From the NCBI GenBank assembly GCA_964016985.1, contig OZ024829.1, forward strand, positions 70,351,267 through 70,415,266: a stretch of DNA of 64,000 nucleotides, given 5' to 3'. Within the stretch, counting starts at the first letter, position 1. Each line of letters begins with the position of its first letter. This stretch comes from Anodontia alba. Taxonomy: Eukaryota > Mollusca > Bivalvia > Lucinida > Lucinidae. The notes beneath the pieces were generated by a model. That model was not told the DNA's origin, made no database searches, and saw nothing but the letters and a program-made list of their open reading frames with translations. Shown here in pieces: positions 20,929 through 31,590 of the stretch. A program made the translations under genes and the position numbers.

Positions 20929-22510
20929 CTGAAAAGAAAAAGAAACGCAGGGTAAATTTTATTCCTAAATTTCATTCAAGTTTGAAAAAGTTTGTTAAAT
21001 ATTTTACTATGATTACAAAACGGTATATGTATGGAACAAAAGTTCCAAATTTCATTGGTTTGTGATCAACAAGTCTCGAGTTATTGAAGTTCATTGGTAG
21101 CTACCCCCCAAATCTTGAAATCAAAATCAAACTGAAAATCAATATCGGGTGTGCCCCCCTCTTGCTGCCGTTGCTGCCCTAATTCTCCTTTGGATAGAGT
21201 GAACCAAAGCATTGGCAGTTCGCATCGGGATGTTATTCCATTCATCGATCAACGCATTCCTTAGTTGTGCGAGAGTTGCGGGGGGAATTCGGCGCTTCCT
21301 AACCCTTCTGTCCAGCTCATCCCACATGTGCTCTATTGGGGTCAAATCTGGACTTACGGTGGCCATGCTAGTGGTGCGATGTTATTGTTTGCCAGGAAAT
21401 CCTGACAAACTCGGGCAACATGTGGTCGGGTATTGTCCTGCTGCAGAATCAGATTACGTTGTTGCACAAGCGGGACTGCAACAGGACGCAAGATCTCATC
21501 CCTATACCTTACTGCGGTCATATTGCCCGCAACAATAATCAACTGTGATTTTATCCCGTGAGCAATGCCTTCCCAGACCATAACGGAGCCACCCCCAAAC
21601 CGATCTCGTTCGACAACACAGGCGTCGGCAAAGTGTTCTCCGCGACGTCGGTACACACGACGTCGACCATCTGCGCGATAGAGAGTGAACCTAGACTCGT
21701 CCGTAAAAAGAACTCGTCTCCACTGCCTCATCGGAAATAGCCTGGGCGCATGCGCCGTCAACCACGCCATACGACGCAACCTACGTGCCTGGGTCAGAGG
21801 CAGACCAACGTATGGACGACGAGCTCGAAGACCAATCTCACGCAATCGACTTCCAACAGTCTTCGGAGAAATTTGTCGATTATGCGTACCTACTGTATTA
21901 AGGGCAGTTTCTGTAGCAGTGAGATGACGATTCCGCAAATGTGCCAGACGGATTGTCCTGTCTTGACGTCGCGATGTCACGCGTGGACGCCCAGACCGCG
22001 GTCGGTCTGCTAAATGCCCTGTCTCCCTCAAACGTCTAACAAGACGTTCAATTGTTGAGACGTTGACCCCAAAATGATTGGCAACTTGCTGTTGCCTCTG
22101 ACCCTGCATCAGCAACGCAATTGCCCTACCCCTCTGAACATCAGTCAATCGTACCATGAATGAAAAAAAGTTCAAAGTAGCCTAAAAATGAAAAGAAAAA
22201 ATCGGTAAAAGAAAGAGCGTTGTGTATCGTTGAAGTGTACCAAATGGTGTGAGGAAATCTTGTGCTGAAGGTTTAAACATGCTTGTTTTGCACGAAATTT
22301 TGGCTTTCCGTATTGTCCGTGCAATGCACTGTTGTGCACGGTTGAATGATTTCACACACTGGGTATATAGCACTTCGACCAAAGACTCGTATACCCGCGG
22401 TTTACATTCACAGGACAATCTGTAAAAGTGTATGGCTATAGTAAACACCGTAAACAATGGTTAAAATAAGAAGGAAAAAAACTCTACCCTGCGTTTCTTT
22501 TTCCTTTCAG
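20929..22510 (-). mobile_element. Tc1-like transposon copy B
   Basis: 1582 bp, TA-flanked, with terminal inverted repeats CTGAAAAGAAAAAGAAACGC and (right, reverse complemented) CTGAAAGGAAAAAGAAACGC continuing to about 30 bp. Nearly identical over its whole length to copy C at 28,045-29,624, so the two are recent insertions of one family. Confidence 0.9.
21139..22157 (-). pseudogene. Tc1-like DD34E transposase, copy B
   Basis: The start at 22,157 gives MVRLTDVQRGRAIALLMQ, as in copies A and C; an upstream in-frame ATG (22,175) is less likely. Helix-turn-helix, 'RSGRPRVTSRRQD', 'LFTDESRFTL', 'QQDNTRPHVA' and 'SPDLTPIEHMWDE' are present, D-to-E spacing is 34, and the end is GGHTRY, giving about 339 residues. 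One base is missing near 21,356-21,358 relative to copy C, shifting the frame between the second D and the E. Otherwise it looks intact. Confidence 0.92.
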
Positions 22511-23189
22511 TATATATTACATATCTGAAGCTATATTTAGTAATTTCTGCGGGAAATATAACATAATTCCCAGGAAATATTTCCTTTAGAACGCAATCAC
22601 GCCGCGCAGGTGTAACGTAACGTCACAAAATGTTTTGACGTCATTTGAAAGAGCATAAAAAAGAATCTGAAGAAAGAAAATCATTTTTATGACATGTGAA
22701 ATATAAGTTAATACACTGAGTTGTTTGTTTATCGGATTTACAAATCTCTCGGGAAATATTTCCTGTATTTTAAACTCAGGGTGCATAATTACATTTTCAG
22801 CAGCGATTTACTGAGATTTGTCAGTGAATTATAATCACCGAGTGAATTATTTCATTTCGAATGTTTTGACGTCATAATTACTAGGCGAGCAGCAGCTGAC
22901 GTTGTTGGTAACAACAATAAATGTTGAGTTTTTGCAGAAATTTGATAAAATCATGGAAAGCAGACTGCAATTTTCACGCCCAGTTGGCGTTTCTGAGGAA
23001 AGACCTGCAACACAAATATAAAATTGATTTTCTTGATAATCCAGTTCTACTTTCGTGACATTGTTGTGTCTGTCTTTCAAGCACAATCTTGCACGTAAGG
23101 GAAGAAAACAAGATGGCGACTGATTTTAAAACTAAACCACGCCTCCTGAAATTCATGCACTGACTGGAACTATTTTGGTAGAAAAAAAG
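22511..23189. other. No gene seen; repeated short motifs
   Basis: 'atgttttgacgtcat' occurs twice (about 22,629 and 22,859), each containing the CRE-like palindrome TGACGTCA. 'gggaaatatttcct' also recurs (22,574 and 22,752). The spacing suggests an old duplicated segment rather than a promoter. Confidence 0.4.
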
Positions 23190-23545
23190 GTAAGAGAAAA
23201 GCAGGGAGTGCTACAATCACAAACCGCACCGACAAATTCAAACAAGCACAAATCGAACAAACGTACGAAAAGCATTAAGATTAGCTCTCTCTTCCCAAAG
23301 CGAGGTAATAGCTATGCTAAAAGGACTGAAAAACACAAGAACAAAATGACATAATGTAAGACATAAAACAAATCGCCTCGTAGGATAAACCACAAAGCAA
23401 CAAAGAGTAAGACTAACATCGGAACCACCGCCCAAGAACAGTCAGTAGAGTAAACCAACGGCGTGGGGGAGGGGTGGGATCTAAAGCATTTCTATAACCA
23501 GCCAACTTCACCCTGGGTCCCGATGCTACTCTTAATACAGGAATA
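23190..23545. repeat. Dispersed repeat R330, copy 2
   Basis: Same ordered phrases as copy 1 ('acaatcacaaaccgca', 'aaacgtacgaaaag', 'aaaccacaaagcaacaaaga', 'gggtcccgatgc') plus a 60-base segment at 23,284-23,345 not seen in copy 1. Confidence 0.55.
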
Positions 23546-23899
23546 CATAAAAATTCGGTTCGCATAAAGGCTCCCAACTCAATGCATCAAAGCGAAAACA
23601 TAAAAATCAAATTAATCCCTATAATAAACGAGTACTCATGGCTAATTCTACTGTATGCCAGAGTAAAACCAGTAGTTGAACCATGGCGGGCCAAGCCAAA
23701 GACATATCGTCAAGCCCCAACCCACTGGTTAAAGTTTTACGAAGAGGCCGTCATTGAGTGAGGCCCGAACCGCCGTCGTGAAATTAACGAGTGAAGTATA
23801 GCCATCAACAATGATTGGGTTGACAACTAGGCATGCAGCCATATCCAGTCCAATTTTTTATAACGGTTAATAGCCCCGAAAAGTTAGATTTTCCTATTT

Positions 23900-24900
23900 C
23901 CTAAATCTGTACACTGTCACCGTAAAATTCTGGTTCCGATATACCTTGTTGCAGAAGTGACGTTATATTTTTCTACCAAGGCTGTGTCTGCGTTAAAATT
24001 TCGAAAACGCCTTACGAAGTTTAAAATAACGATAGCCCTGCGTAAGAAATTTGGCAGTAAGGGCTTTATTACGGCAGTTAAAGTCACTAAGATTTGAAGA
24101 AGCTCTGGCGAATCAAATAAGTTGAGATATGTATACCCCATATGAGGTACGCCGGGGGACATTGCCATCCAGAAAAGGGAAATTGACTATATCAAAATCA
24201 AAATCGTCCCGTTTATCATAAATTTTGGTGGAAACTAAATTAGATATACATCGATTCAAATCCAAAAAAGGTGCTTCGGTATCGGAAGAATTTGCTTTAT
24301 TTAATTGGAGTTCTGTAGGGTATATGCGGTCCACCATTTGGTCAAAGTAAATATTGTCAAAATTTAATAATTCATCAAGGTATCTTGAAGTTGAATTGAA
24401 AGCCTCAATAAATGTAAGCCTGATTTTCACGTGAGAGACTTCATGAAATCTCTCTCATTACAAATCTACAACAATTAGTAAACCAACGCAAGGAACAAAT
24501 CTACAACAATTAGTTCCCATCGGAATACCAATAGTTTGCCTATAAAGTTGTTCCAAATCTAATAAAAATAGTATCCAAAAGACAAACAAGGGCATCACAG
24601 ACTTTTTGACACGACCATTATTGTATACATCAGAAGTGAAAAAAGCACATTCTTCGTGCTTAATATTGGGTATTCTCCCGAATAATATTGGGTATTCTCC
24701 CGAATAAACGTTCGGTTAATTAAATCAACAATCTTTTATAAGATGATGAGGTAAACGGTGTAGAAAAATCATATGTAGACAATTTAGAAGCCTGAAAGTT
24801 TTTAGATTTAAATTTATTGAAAACATCATTGGAATTTTTAATTGACCAAAAATAGTAATTCCGTCCCTTTCGTAAACAGTATTCAATGTTTTTTACAGTC
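23900..24900 (-). pseudogene. Reverse transcriptase remnant (non-LTR-type, family not settled)
   Basis: On the minus strand, from about 24,840: 'NSNDVFNKFKSKNFQASKLS' and 'TYDFSTPFT' (an RT palm motif A context), later 'STSRYLDELLNFDN', where YLDE stands in place of the catalytic YLDD, then 'LQLNKANSSDTEAPFLDLN', 'IYDKRDDFDFDIVNFPFLDG' and 'SYGVYISQL'. Such RTs are common in cnidarian and molluscan genomes, but I could not assign it to a named clade; Penelope-related is one possibility. The catalytic change and several frame breaks mean it is dead. Confidence 0.65.
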
Positions 24901-25065
24901 GTAACGACTGTGCAGTAACGAAATCATAACGACTGAATGTGAAAATTCAAAGGTAAAACATGAATGGAAATGTAATAAACAGTTTATTTTTGTTGTTTTG
25001 GTCGATTACGAAAAAATAATACACTCATGTTCTAGGAAAATCATCTTCAAATCCTAGTACTACCG

Positions 25066-25119
25066 TAGCCCTTACTGCCAAATTTCTTTGGCAGGGCTAT
25101 TTTAAACTTCGTAAGGCGT
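25066..25119 (+). pseudogene. Inverted fragment of the same reverse transcriptase
   Basis: Its reverse complement ('cgccttacgaagtttaaaat', 'aaatttggcagtaagggct') matches 24,009-24,066 with a small internal change. It is therefore a second, oppositely oriented scrap of the RT 3' region about 1 kb away. Confidence 0.6.
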
Positions 25120-25760
25120 AAGCTTGTAAAAAAACAACAACATTTGCTTCGCTCACTCGTGTTTTACGCGCAAGCCTTAGAACACTAGTGAATCCATCCA
25201 AACAACCAAAAAAAAAACTCTAGTTATAAACGGGCCAGCCGTGTTGTGTTCATATGTTGTGATAATATGAACAAAATATCTGACGTCAAAAAAGTGATCC
25301 TTAGCAAACTAGAGTAGTATATTATTTACATACAAGTTGTGTATTTACCAGCTTTATATGAGATTGTAAATTCAGGACAGATTGAGTATCAGTTGTAGTT
25401 CAGTATGTCCTGAAGGCAGGTATCTTCTTAAACGAAGAACTGCAAGTGTAGATCAGACTGTAGGACTGCCAGTCGAATGTTGTGTTGAATGTACAAATCA
25501 GTGGTATTCATGTACTTTGGTGAAACTTAACTAGTTAATGTCTGAAATTGGACAAATGCATTGATTAATGTTCCAGAATAACAGTCAATGAACCTTACCA
25601 CGTCTTCACAGACTAACCAGAAAAAGAATAATGGCAGTTAGCCATACCACATGGCATCACAGATAGTTACTAATAGAATAACATTGCTACAATTATTCAC
25701 AGATAACAAGTAATAGAATAACAATGCCAGTTAGGATAGTCGTGCTTAAAGAAAAAGTTA
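25120..25760. other. No gene seen
   Basis: Contains two related phrases 'cagatagttactaatagaat' and 'cagataacaagtaatagaat' (about 25,660-25,722), a small diverged tandem pair. No coding support. Confidence 0.4.
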
Positions 25761-25880
25761 GAGGCGTTTCGCGATGGCCGATGAAATATTTGAAGACAAA
25801 ATCGCAAAGTAAGTATGTTTGCCGGCTCTGAAATATGATGTCACCTGGCGCAAAGTGGAGATAATGTTATCCACACTTTA
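25761..25880 (+). other. Exon-like segment with splice donor, plus copy
   Basis: ATG at 25,774 opens MADEIFEDKIA and runs to AAA|GTAAGT at 25,808/25,809, a strong donor consensus; without splicing it meets a stop at 25,810. An inverted copy (27,145-27,262) keeps both the reading and the donor. It may be the first exon of an unknown gene or a transposon 5' exon. No downstream exon was identified. Confidence 0.4.
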
Positions 25881-26244
25881 AATAGGGAAAGAAATGGGGT
25901 TTACAGGGGGTAGCATTGTTTTCTCTCTACTCTAAAACATAAAATGTGGGTACTCATTCATATCACCTCATCGAGGTGGTTCTAATAACTACCTATATTC
26001 TATAGTTTCAGCCATTTTATTGAAAAGTCGTAATTTCCTAATATTTTTCTGGCTGACTATAGAGTATCGTAGCTTCTACAGCATACGGTATAGACACAAA
26101 CAAACCCTACAATCATAAATATTCGGGTGTTTGTCTGTTAGCCTCGTTTTGGTGTGGTGGGCTGAATGTTGTTGTCACATTTATCGGAAAGTGAAATGAT
26201 CGATATTTTGTTGCAAAATAAAGCAATTTTTCAATAACAGAAGG

Positions 26245-26312
26245 TAATTTATAATTGAAGATTCGTCAATAGAAACACACATAATTGAAGATTCGTCAAT
26301 AGAAACACATAT
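26245..26312 (+). repeat. Tandem duplication of about 32 bp
   Basis: 'ttgaagattcgtcaatagaa' with 'acacacataa' or 'acacatatt' occurs twice in succession. Confidence 0.8.
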
Positions 26313-26689
26313 TTTAACGTAAATTTTATGCATGATTTCTGCAAAATCTGGATTGAAACGGACACAGTAACTTAGCTATTACCGCTTGCAAGCGCTCGCC
26401 TATATCAATAATATTATGATAAAATTAGGTATATTCTTAAAAGAAAACAACGTAAATTGTAAGTAAAAGCTTTTTCCTTAAACCGAAGATAAAAGTTACA
26501 GAAAAAAAAATAGACTTAAATGCTTTATTTCTTTCAAGTAAATATTGCCTTCGGCCAATGGAAGTCAATGGGACAGGAATGTTTTTGGCCGCCACGGTTA
26601 TTGGTCACGAGTCCATCTCGGATTTAAATGATAAAATTGGAAAGGTTTATAAGAAATCTAAATTCAGAATTACTTCTACAGCAATTATA

Positions 26690-26897
26690 AAAGGAAATCT
26701 AAATTCTGAATCGAATGTGAGGCTAGCTGGAAGTGTTGATTGCAATTTCGTTTTGACCGATTAGCAACATAAGTGTCGTACAGGACCAAAAAAAAAGAAA
26801 TCTAAATTCTGAATCGAATGTGAGGCTAGCTGGAAGTGTTGATTGCAATTTCGTTTTGACCGGTTAACAACATAAGTGTCGTACAGGACCAAAAACA
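26690..26897 (+). repeat. Tandem duplication of about 104 bp
   Basis: The unit beginning 'gaaatctaaattctgaatcg' and ending 'gtacaggaccaaaaa' is present twice with only a few differences ('accgattagcaac' against 'accggttaacaac'). The 68-codon frame at 26,558-26,764 runs into the first unit and is not otherwise recognisable. Confidence 0.85.
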
Positions 26898-27144
26898 ACA
26901 TTAAATGGCTTATACCTTGAATCCTCGGGATGGAGGGATTTTCAGATATTAAAAATTGTACCAGAATCTATGGTTTATTGTTTTAGTGATGTAGACCTTG
27001 AAAATTAATCCAAAATAATCTGGTTTTCGCTGTTTAGCGTGATTCTATGCAGGTTCCGATTTTCCCGTCGATTCGAGCTTCGCAGGTGATCGAGCTTCAC
27101 TACAGTTTGAGGAAAGATCAGCAGATACAACATTTTTTCCAAGG

Positions 27145-27262
27145 ACACTGCATAATTTCTCCACATCCTGCGCTAGGTGACATCATATTTCAGCCGGCAA
27201 ACATATATACTTACTTTGCGAATTTGTTTTCAAATATTTCATCGGCCATTGCGAAATGCCGC
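27145..27262 (-). other. Exon-like segment with splice donor, inverted copy
   Basis: On the minus strand ATG at 27,249 opens MADEIFENKFA with the same AAA|GTAAGT donor (exon end 27,215) and the same following intron-like text 'tttgccggctgaaatatgat'. Compared with the plus copy the changes are D to N and I to F; one of several base differences lies in the intron-like part. Confidence 0.4.
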
Positions 27263-27399
27263 CATTTTTTACCAAAAACGATATATTTTTTACCTATTGA
27301 CCATAAAATACGTAGCACCCCTTGAATAGGGAAATTACGTTCCAGGCATCGTTTAAAAATCGTAAGTCTTTGTAAATAAAAATGGTTGATGTGGTCTAC

Positions 27400-27565
27400 A
27401 CTTTTGCTATTATTACTGCTGTTACCGCTATTACTACCTACTGATGCTGCCGTGTTACCGCTATTACTACCTACTGATACTACTGCTGATACTACCACTA
27501 TTACTGCAGTTACCGCTGCTGCTGCCACTACTTCTACTACTACTACTAAAACTACTACCTGCATT
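27400..27565 (+). repeat. Imperfect trinucleotide (TAC/ACT) repeat
   Basis: Runs of tac/act/gct triplets with an internal direct duplication of 'gttaccgctattactacc'. It accounts for the valine-rich and threonine-rich frames here, which are not genes. Confidence 0.9.
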
Positions 27566-27865
27566 ACTTTTACCACTTGAGAATAAGAATCATTGGTTTC
27601 TCTTTTAGGCCTCCTAGAAATCGTTTTAACGCATTGAATTCTTATCTCATTCATCATCTTGTGCATCAATTTCCACTTCAAAGAAATGCTCATATATACA
27701 ACACAAATCCATCATTTGAAATGGAAATATCTCAGTAGCAGATATTTAAATAATAGAAGTGTCGCAAAGTTGGCGGTATTATGACGCAATGAATATTGAT
27801 TGTTCCAAGTGCCATTTGTCTCCATAATATGAAATATAAAGTACGTATCCGTTATCTGAAAAGAA

Positions 27866-27923
27866 CTTTTACTTACAGCTTACGATGTTAAGAGCTTAAC
27901 ATTAGGTTTTAGAGGCTACAGGT
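27866..27923 (+). repeat. Left arm of an inverted repeat flanking copy C
   Basis: 58 bases ('cttttacttacagctt...', '...gaggctacaggt') match the reverse complement of 30,540-30,598 with few changes. The 2.6 kb between the arms contains Tc1 copy C and other sequence. Confidence 0.7.
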
Positions 27924-28044
27924 GCAAAGTGTTGCAGGGAAACGCATTGGCATTTCTTTCCTAAATTAAAAATCTCCATTTTTAATTTTTGACTGAAACA
28001 TAAATATGCTTCGCTAGCATTTTCATACACTTCTCAGTTATATA

Positions 28045-29624
28045 CTGAAAGGAAAAAGAAACGCAGGGTAAATTTTATTCCTAAATTTCATTCAAGTTTG
28101 AAAAAGTTTGTTAAATATTTTACTATGATTACAAAACGGTACATGTATGGAACAAAGTTCCAAATTTCATTGGTTTGTGATCAACAAGTCTTGAGTTATT
28201 GAAGTTCATTGGTAGCTACTCCCCAAATCTTGAAATCAAAATCAAACTGAAAATCAATATCGGGTGTGCCCCCCTCTTGCTGCCGTTGCTGCCCTAATTC
28301 TCCTTTGGATAGAGTTAACCAAAGCATTGACAGTTCGCATCGGGATGTTATTCCATTCATCGATCAACGCATTCCTTAGTTGTGCGAGAGTTGCGGGGGG
28401 ATTTCGGCGCTTCCTAACCCTTCTGTCCAGCTCATTCCACATGTGCTCTATTGGGGTCAAATCTGGACTGTACGGTGGCCATGCTAGTGGTGCGATGTTA
28501 TTGTTTGCCAGGAAATCCTGACAAACTCGGGCAACATGTGGTCGGGCATTGTCCTGCTGCAGAATCGGATTACGTTGTTGCACAAGCGGGACTGCAACAG
28601 GACGCAAGATTTCATCCCTATACCTTACTGCGGTCATATTGCCCGCAACAATAATCAACTGTGATTTTATCCCGTGAGCAATGCCTCCCCAGACCATAAC
28701 GGAGCCAACCCCAAACCGTTCCCGTTCGACAACACAGGCGTCGGCAAAGCGTTCTCCGCGACGTCGGTACACACGACGTCGACCATCTGCGCGATAGAGG
28801 GTGATCCTAGACTCGTCCGTAAAAAGAACTCGTCTCCACTGCCTCATCGGAAATAGCCTGGGCGCATGCGCCGTCAACCACGCCATACGACGCAACCTAC
28901 GTGCCTGGGTCAGAGGCAGACCAACGTATGGACGACGAGCTCGAAGACCAATTTCACGCATCGACTTCCAACAGTCTTCGGAGAAATTTGTCGATTATGC
29001 GTACCTACTGTATTAGTTTCGGTAGCAGTGAGATGACGATTCCGCAAATGTGCCAGACGGATTGTCCTGTCTTGACGTCGCGACGTCACGCGTGGACGCC
29101 CGGACCGCGGTCGGTCTGCTAAATGCCCTGTCTCCCTTAAACGTCTTACAAGACGTTCAATTGTTGAGACGTTAACCCCAAAATGATTGGCAACTTGCTG
29201 TTGCCTCTGACCCTGCATCAGCAACGCAATTGCCTTACCCCTCTGAACATCAGTCAGTCGTACCATGATTGAAAAAAAGTTCAAAGTAGCGTAAAAATGA
29301 AAAGAAAAATCGGTAAAAGAATCGAAGAGCGTTGTGTATCGTTGAAGTGTACCAAATGATGTGAGGAAATCTTGTGCTGAAGGTTTAAACATGCTTGTTT
29401 TGCACGAAATTTTGGCTTTCCGTATTGTCCGTGCAATGCACTGTGTAGTGCACGGTTGAATGATTTCACACACTGGGTAGATAGCACATCGACCAAAGAC
29501 TCGTATACCCGCGGTTCACATTCACAGGACAATCTGTAAAAGTGTATGGCTATAGTAAACACCGTAAAAAATGGTTAAAATAAGAAGGAAAAAAACTCTA
29601 CCCTGCGTTTCTTTTTCCTTTCAG
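28045..29624 (-). mobile_element. Tc1-like transposon copy C
   Basis: 1580 bp, TA-flanked, inverted ends CTGAAAGGAAAAAGAAACGC on both sides. Near-identical to copy B including non-coding parts, but with unrelated flanks, so it is a separate insertion. Confidence 0.9.
28254..29266 (-). pseudogene. Tc1-like DD34E transposase, copy C
   Basis: MVRLTDVQRGKAIALLMQ start at 29,266; same domains as copy B, with 'LFTDESRITL', 'QQDNARPHVA' and 'SPDLTPIEHMWNE' and the end GGHTRY. A one-base loss near 28,960 shifts the frame after the GRPR/linker part, and a 6-base in-frame loss near 29,014 removes two residues. The C-terminal 235 codons (28,961-28,254) carry the full catalytic triad in one frame. B and C are each broken at a different single site. 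Confidence 0.92.
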
Positions 29625-29654
29625 TATATATGGAGTTATATAGTTATATATGGA

Positions 29655-29685
29655 GATACCAAAAAAAAAAAAAAAAAAAAAAAAA
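29655..29685 (+). repeat. Poly(A) tract
   Basis: About 24 A residues in a row just beyond copy C. No retrotransposed body could be assigned to it. Confidence 0.8.
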
Positions 29686-29689
29686 TGCC

Positions 29690-30049
29690 ATAATGATGGA
29701 AAATGTCCCTTTTGATATGCGTTTAATATGTAGCGACCAAAGCAGCCCGTCGAAAACAGAACAAACAAAGGAAATAGAAATAGAACAAACAAACGAAATG
29801 GGACTACAACAGAAACGATCGCAGTAAAACTGTTAGAACCTGGTTTTATAGCCGCCCTTAATCCTGATAACTTTTCTGGCTACGTCCGCTACGTATGCGT
29901 TTCCTAAATCAACACAGATCAACAGAGCGTGTCTACGCAGAAAAGCATATAGCTTGCTTTATCAAATAGTATAATGAAACAGCTGCAAAATGAAAGTCGG
30001 AGCAAAAGAAAAACACTAGTAGAACACATAGATGAGTAAGGTCAGGCAC
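29690..30049. other. No gene seen
   Basis: An A/G-rich stretch (29,760-29,820) and ordinary AT-rich sequence; no supported coding region. Confidence 0.4.
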
Positions 30050-30290
30050 AAAGCGTCTAGAAGAGGTATGAGTGAGCAGTCATTGAGTCTGCGGCCAGAC
30101 CAACCGCCGGGTAATAAATAAAACAGGGCAGCAAAGTTGTTAACGCTGAATAGATTATCAACCATTTAATGCAGTCAGCCACAATCCTATATTTTAGGAT
30201 CGATATAATCTGTTTAATGGTTCTAAAAAATCTAATTGGCAAAGTAACTCATAAATTCGGGTTCCGATATCAATTGTTAAAGTTTTTTTT
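30050..30290 (-). pseudogene. Second remnant of the 23.9-kb retroelement family (3' end)
   Basis: 'ttcgggttccgatatcaatt' matches 'ttctggttccgatatacctt' at 23,928, and neighbouring text ('gcagtcattgagtctgcgg', 'ccaaccgccgg') resembles 'gccgtcattgagtgaggcc' and 'gaaccgccg' at 23,748-23,775. Very short and diverged. Confidence 0.4.
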
Positions 30291-30539
30291 TTCTTTCTTT
30301 CTTTCAAAACTATAAGTGAAATAAGTGAAGGAAATTCCACACGTAGTCCAACCCTCCCGTTTCATCAAAAAAGGGACAAAACAAGCGTCATACCAACGCA
30401 TGATCTAAGTAGACAGTTAATGGGACTGCAGGGAATTGATCCTTGGTTCCACAGAATGTGTTTTAATGTTTATATTTCTTGTGTTTTGTGACCCCCTGGC
30501 TGTTCCAAAAAAGAATTGCAAAATTTAAAAACTTTTTAA

Positions 30540-30598
30540 ACCTGTAGCCTCTTAAACCTAACGTTAAGCTCTTAACATCTGCAAGCTGTAAGTAAAAG
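30540..30598 (-). repeat. Right arm of the inverted repeat flanking copy C
   Basis: Reverse complement of 27,866-27,923 ('acctgtagcctcttaaacc', '...gctgtaagtaaaag'). Confidence 0.7.
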
Positions 30599-30929
30599 TA
30601 TTATCGTTCGTTAGGCTAATACTGTTTTAGGATTAATGACTAATTATTACTAATATTATCTCTAATTATTATACTAATTATGTCTCTGATAATTACTAAT
30701 ATTCTGGTATTCTTGAGTCCACATCTTTGCTCGGTGTATAACCGTTTGCGTATGTATCAACCTTGAACCAACCTCATCGAGATGAAAAACATCTGTATTC
30801 CAAACCAGTATGTTAAATGAATTAAAAGGTATAATTTTAATTAAGGTCGAATTTTGGAAAAAAAAATCATTACTGAAGTGAGAAATGAAAACAAAAGACT
30901 TCTGCGGTGCGTGCAAAACTATGTGAATA

Positions 30930-31150
30930 TACCGAAGAAATGCCACAATCACGAGGCACAGCCTTTCCGAGGCACAAAAATAAGGAGTAAGGAGGTCCAA
31001 ATAATGACAAAACAAATTATGGAACCACCGATGCACAAAGTATGAGGAACTGCAAACAGAAGAACCTCCTTTGAACAAAAGCAGTAGGAAAAAAACTACT
31101 GGTCGTTGTAAGAGCTTAAAGCAATTTTACTCGTGCGGAACCTCGCCCTT
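30930..31150. repeat. Dispersed repeat R330, copy 3 (diverged)
   Basis: 'ccacaatcacgaggcacagcc', 'gaaccaccg' and 'gagcttaaagcaattttac' follow the order of copies 1 and 2. It abuts the segmental duplication. Confidence 0.4.
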
Positions 31151-31307
31151 ATCTCATAATAGAGATTATCGAGATTTTACCGTAAGTTACGGTAACTACG
31201 GTAGAATGAATACCTAGCGCGGACTGGGAGGGAAATGGTACTCTATCGAATAAATAGTGTGAGTGAGGATAGGTGTATAAAACAGAAACCGCTAACTATA
31301 ACTAGTT

Positions 31308-31590
31308 TCTGTTGAGGTTTTACGGTCCAGTCAACCCAGTCATGTCGAGCACGGTCAGTTTATTTAACTACACGGCAGGCTTAGTCCTCTAAGCGTTTTA
31401 ACCAGTATTGTGCACATTCTTTTGCCAGAAACTGACGACTGCCCTTCTTGAATCAGCGGAAGGGAGAGAATGACAGTAGAAAATATTTCATGATCAGTCT
31501 CCACAAAAGAATGTTGCCGACGGCTGGGTTTGAACCCGCAACCTCCTTATCACCGTCGGACGCGCATTCAACTGAGCTGCCGAGCCAGCG
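31308..31590 (-). repeat. tRNA-derived SINE S2, full-length copy
   Basis: On the minus strand it starts with a tRNA-like head: A-box-like 'GGCAGCTCAGTTGAATGCG' and B-box-like 'GGTTGCGGGTTCAAACCC'. A non-tRNA body follows and the end is 'gggttgactggaccgtaaaa'-type text. The head would supply an internal RNA polymerase III promoter. Other copies are at 59.65 kb (5' part), 60.03-60.26 kb (3' part) and 3.44 kb (3' part). Confidence 0.75.

Noticed and set aside
22629..22875. CRE-type TGACGTCA sites as a promoter
   Set aside because: They belong to a duplicated 15-base phrase and no gene or TATA box lies nearby.
27211..27693. 160-codon frame rich in Val, Ser and Gly
   Set aside because: Its middle is a TAC-type trinucleotide repeat and its end is only the inverted exon-like segment.
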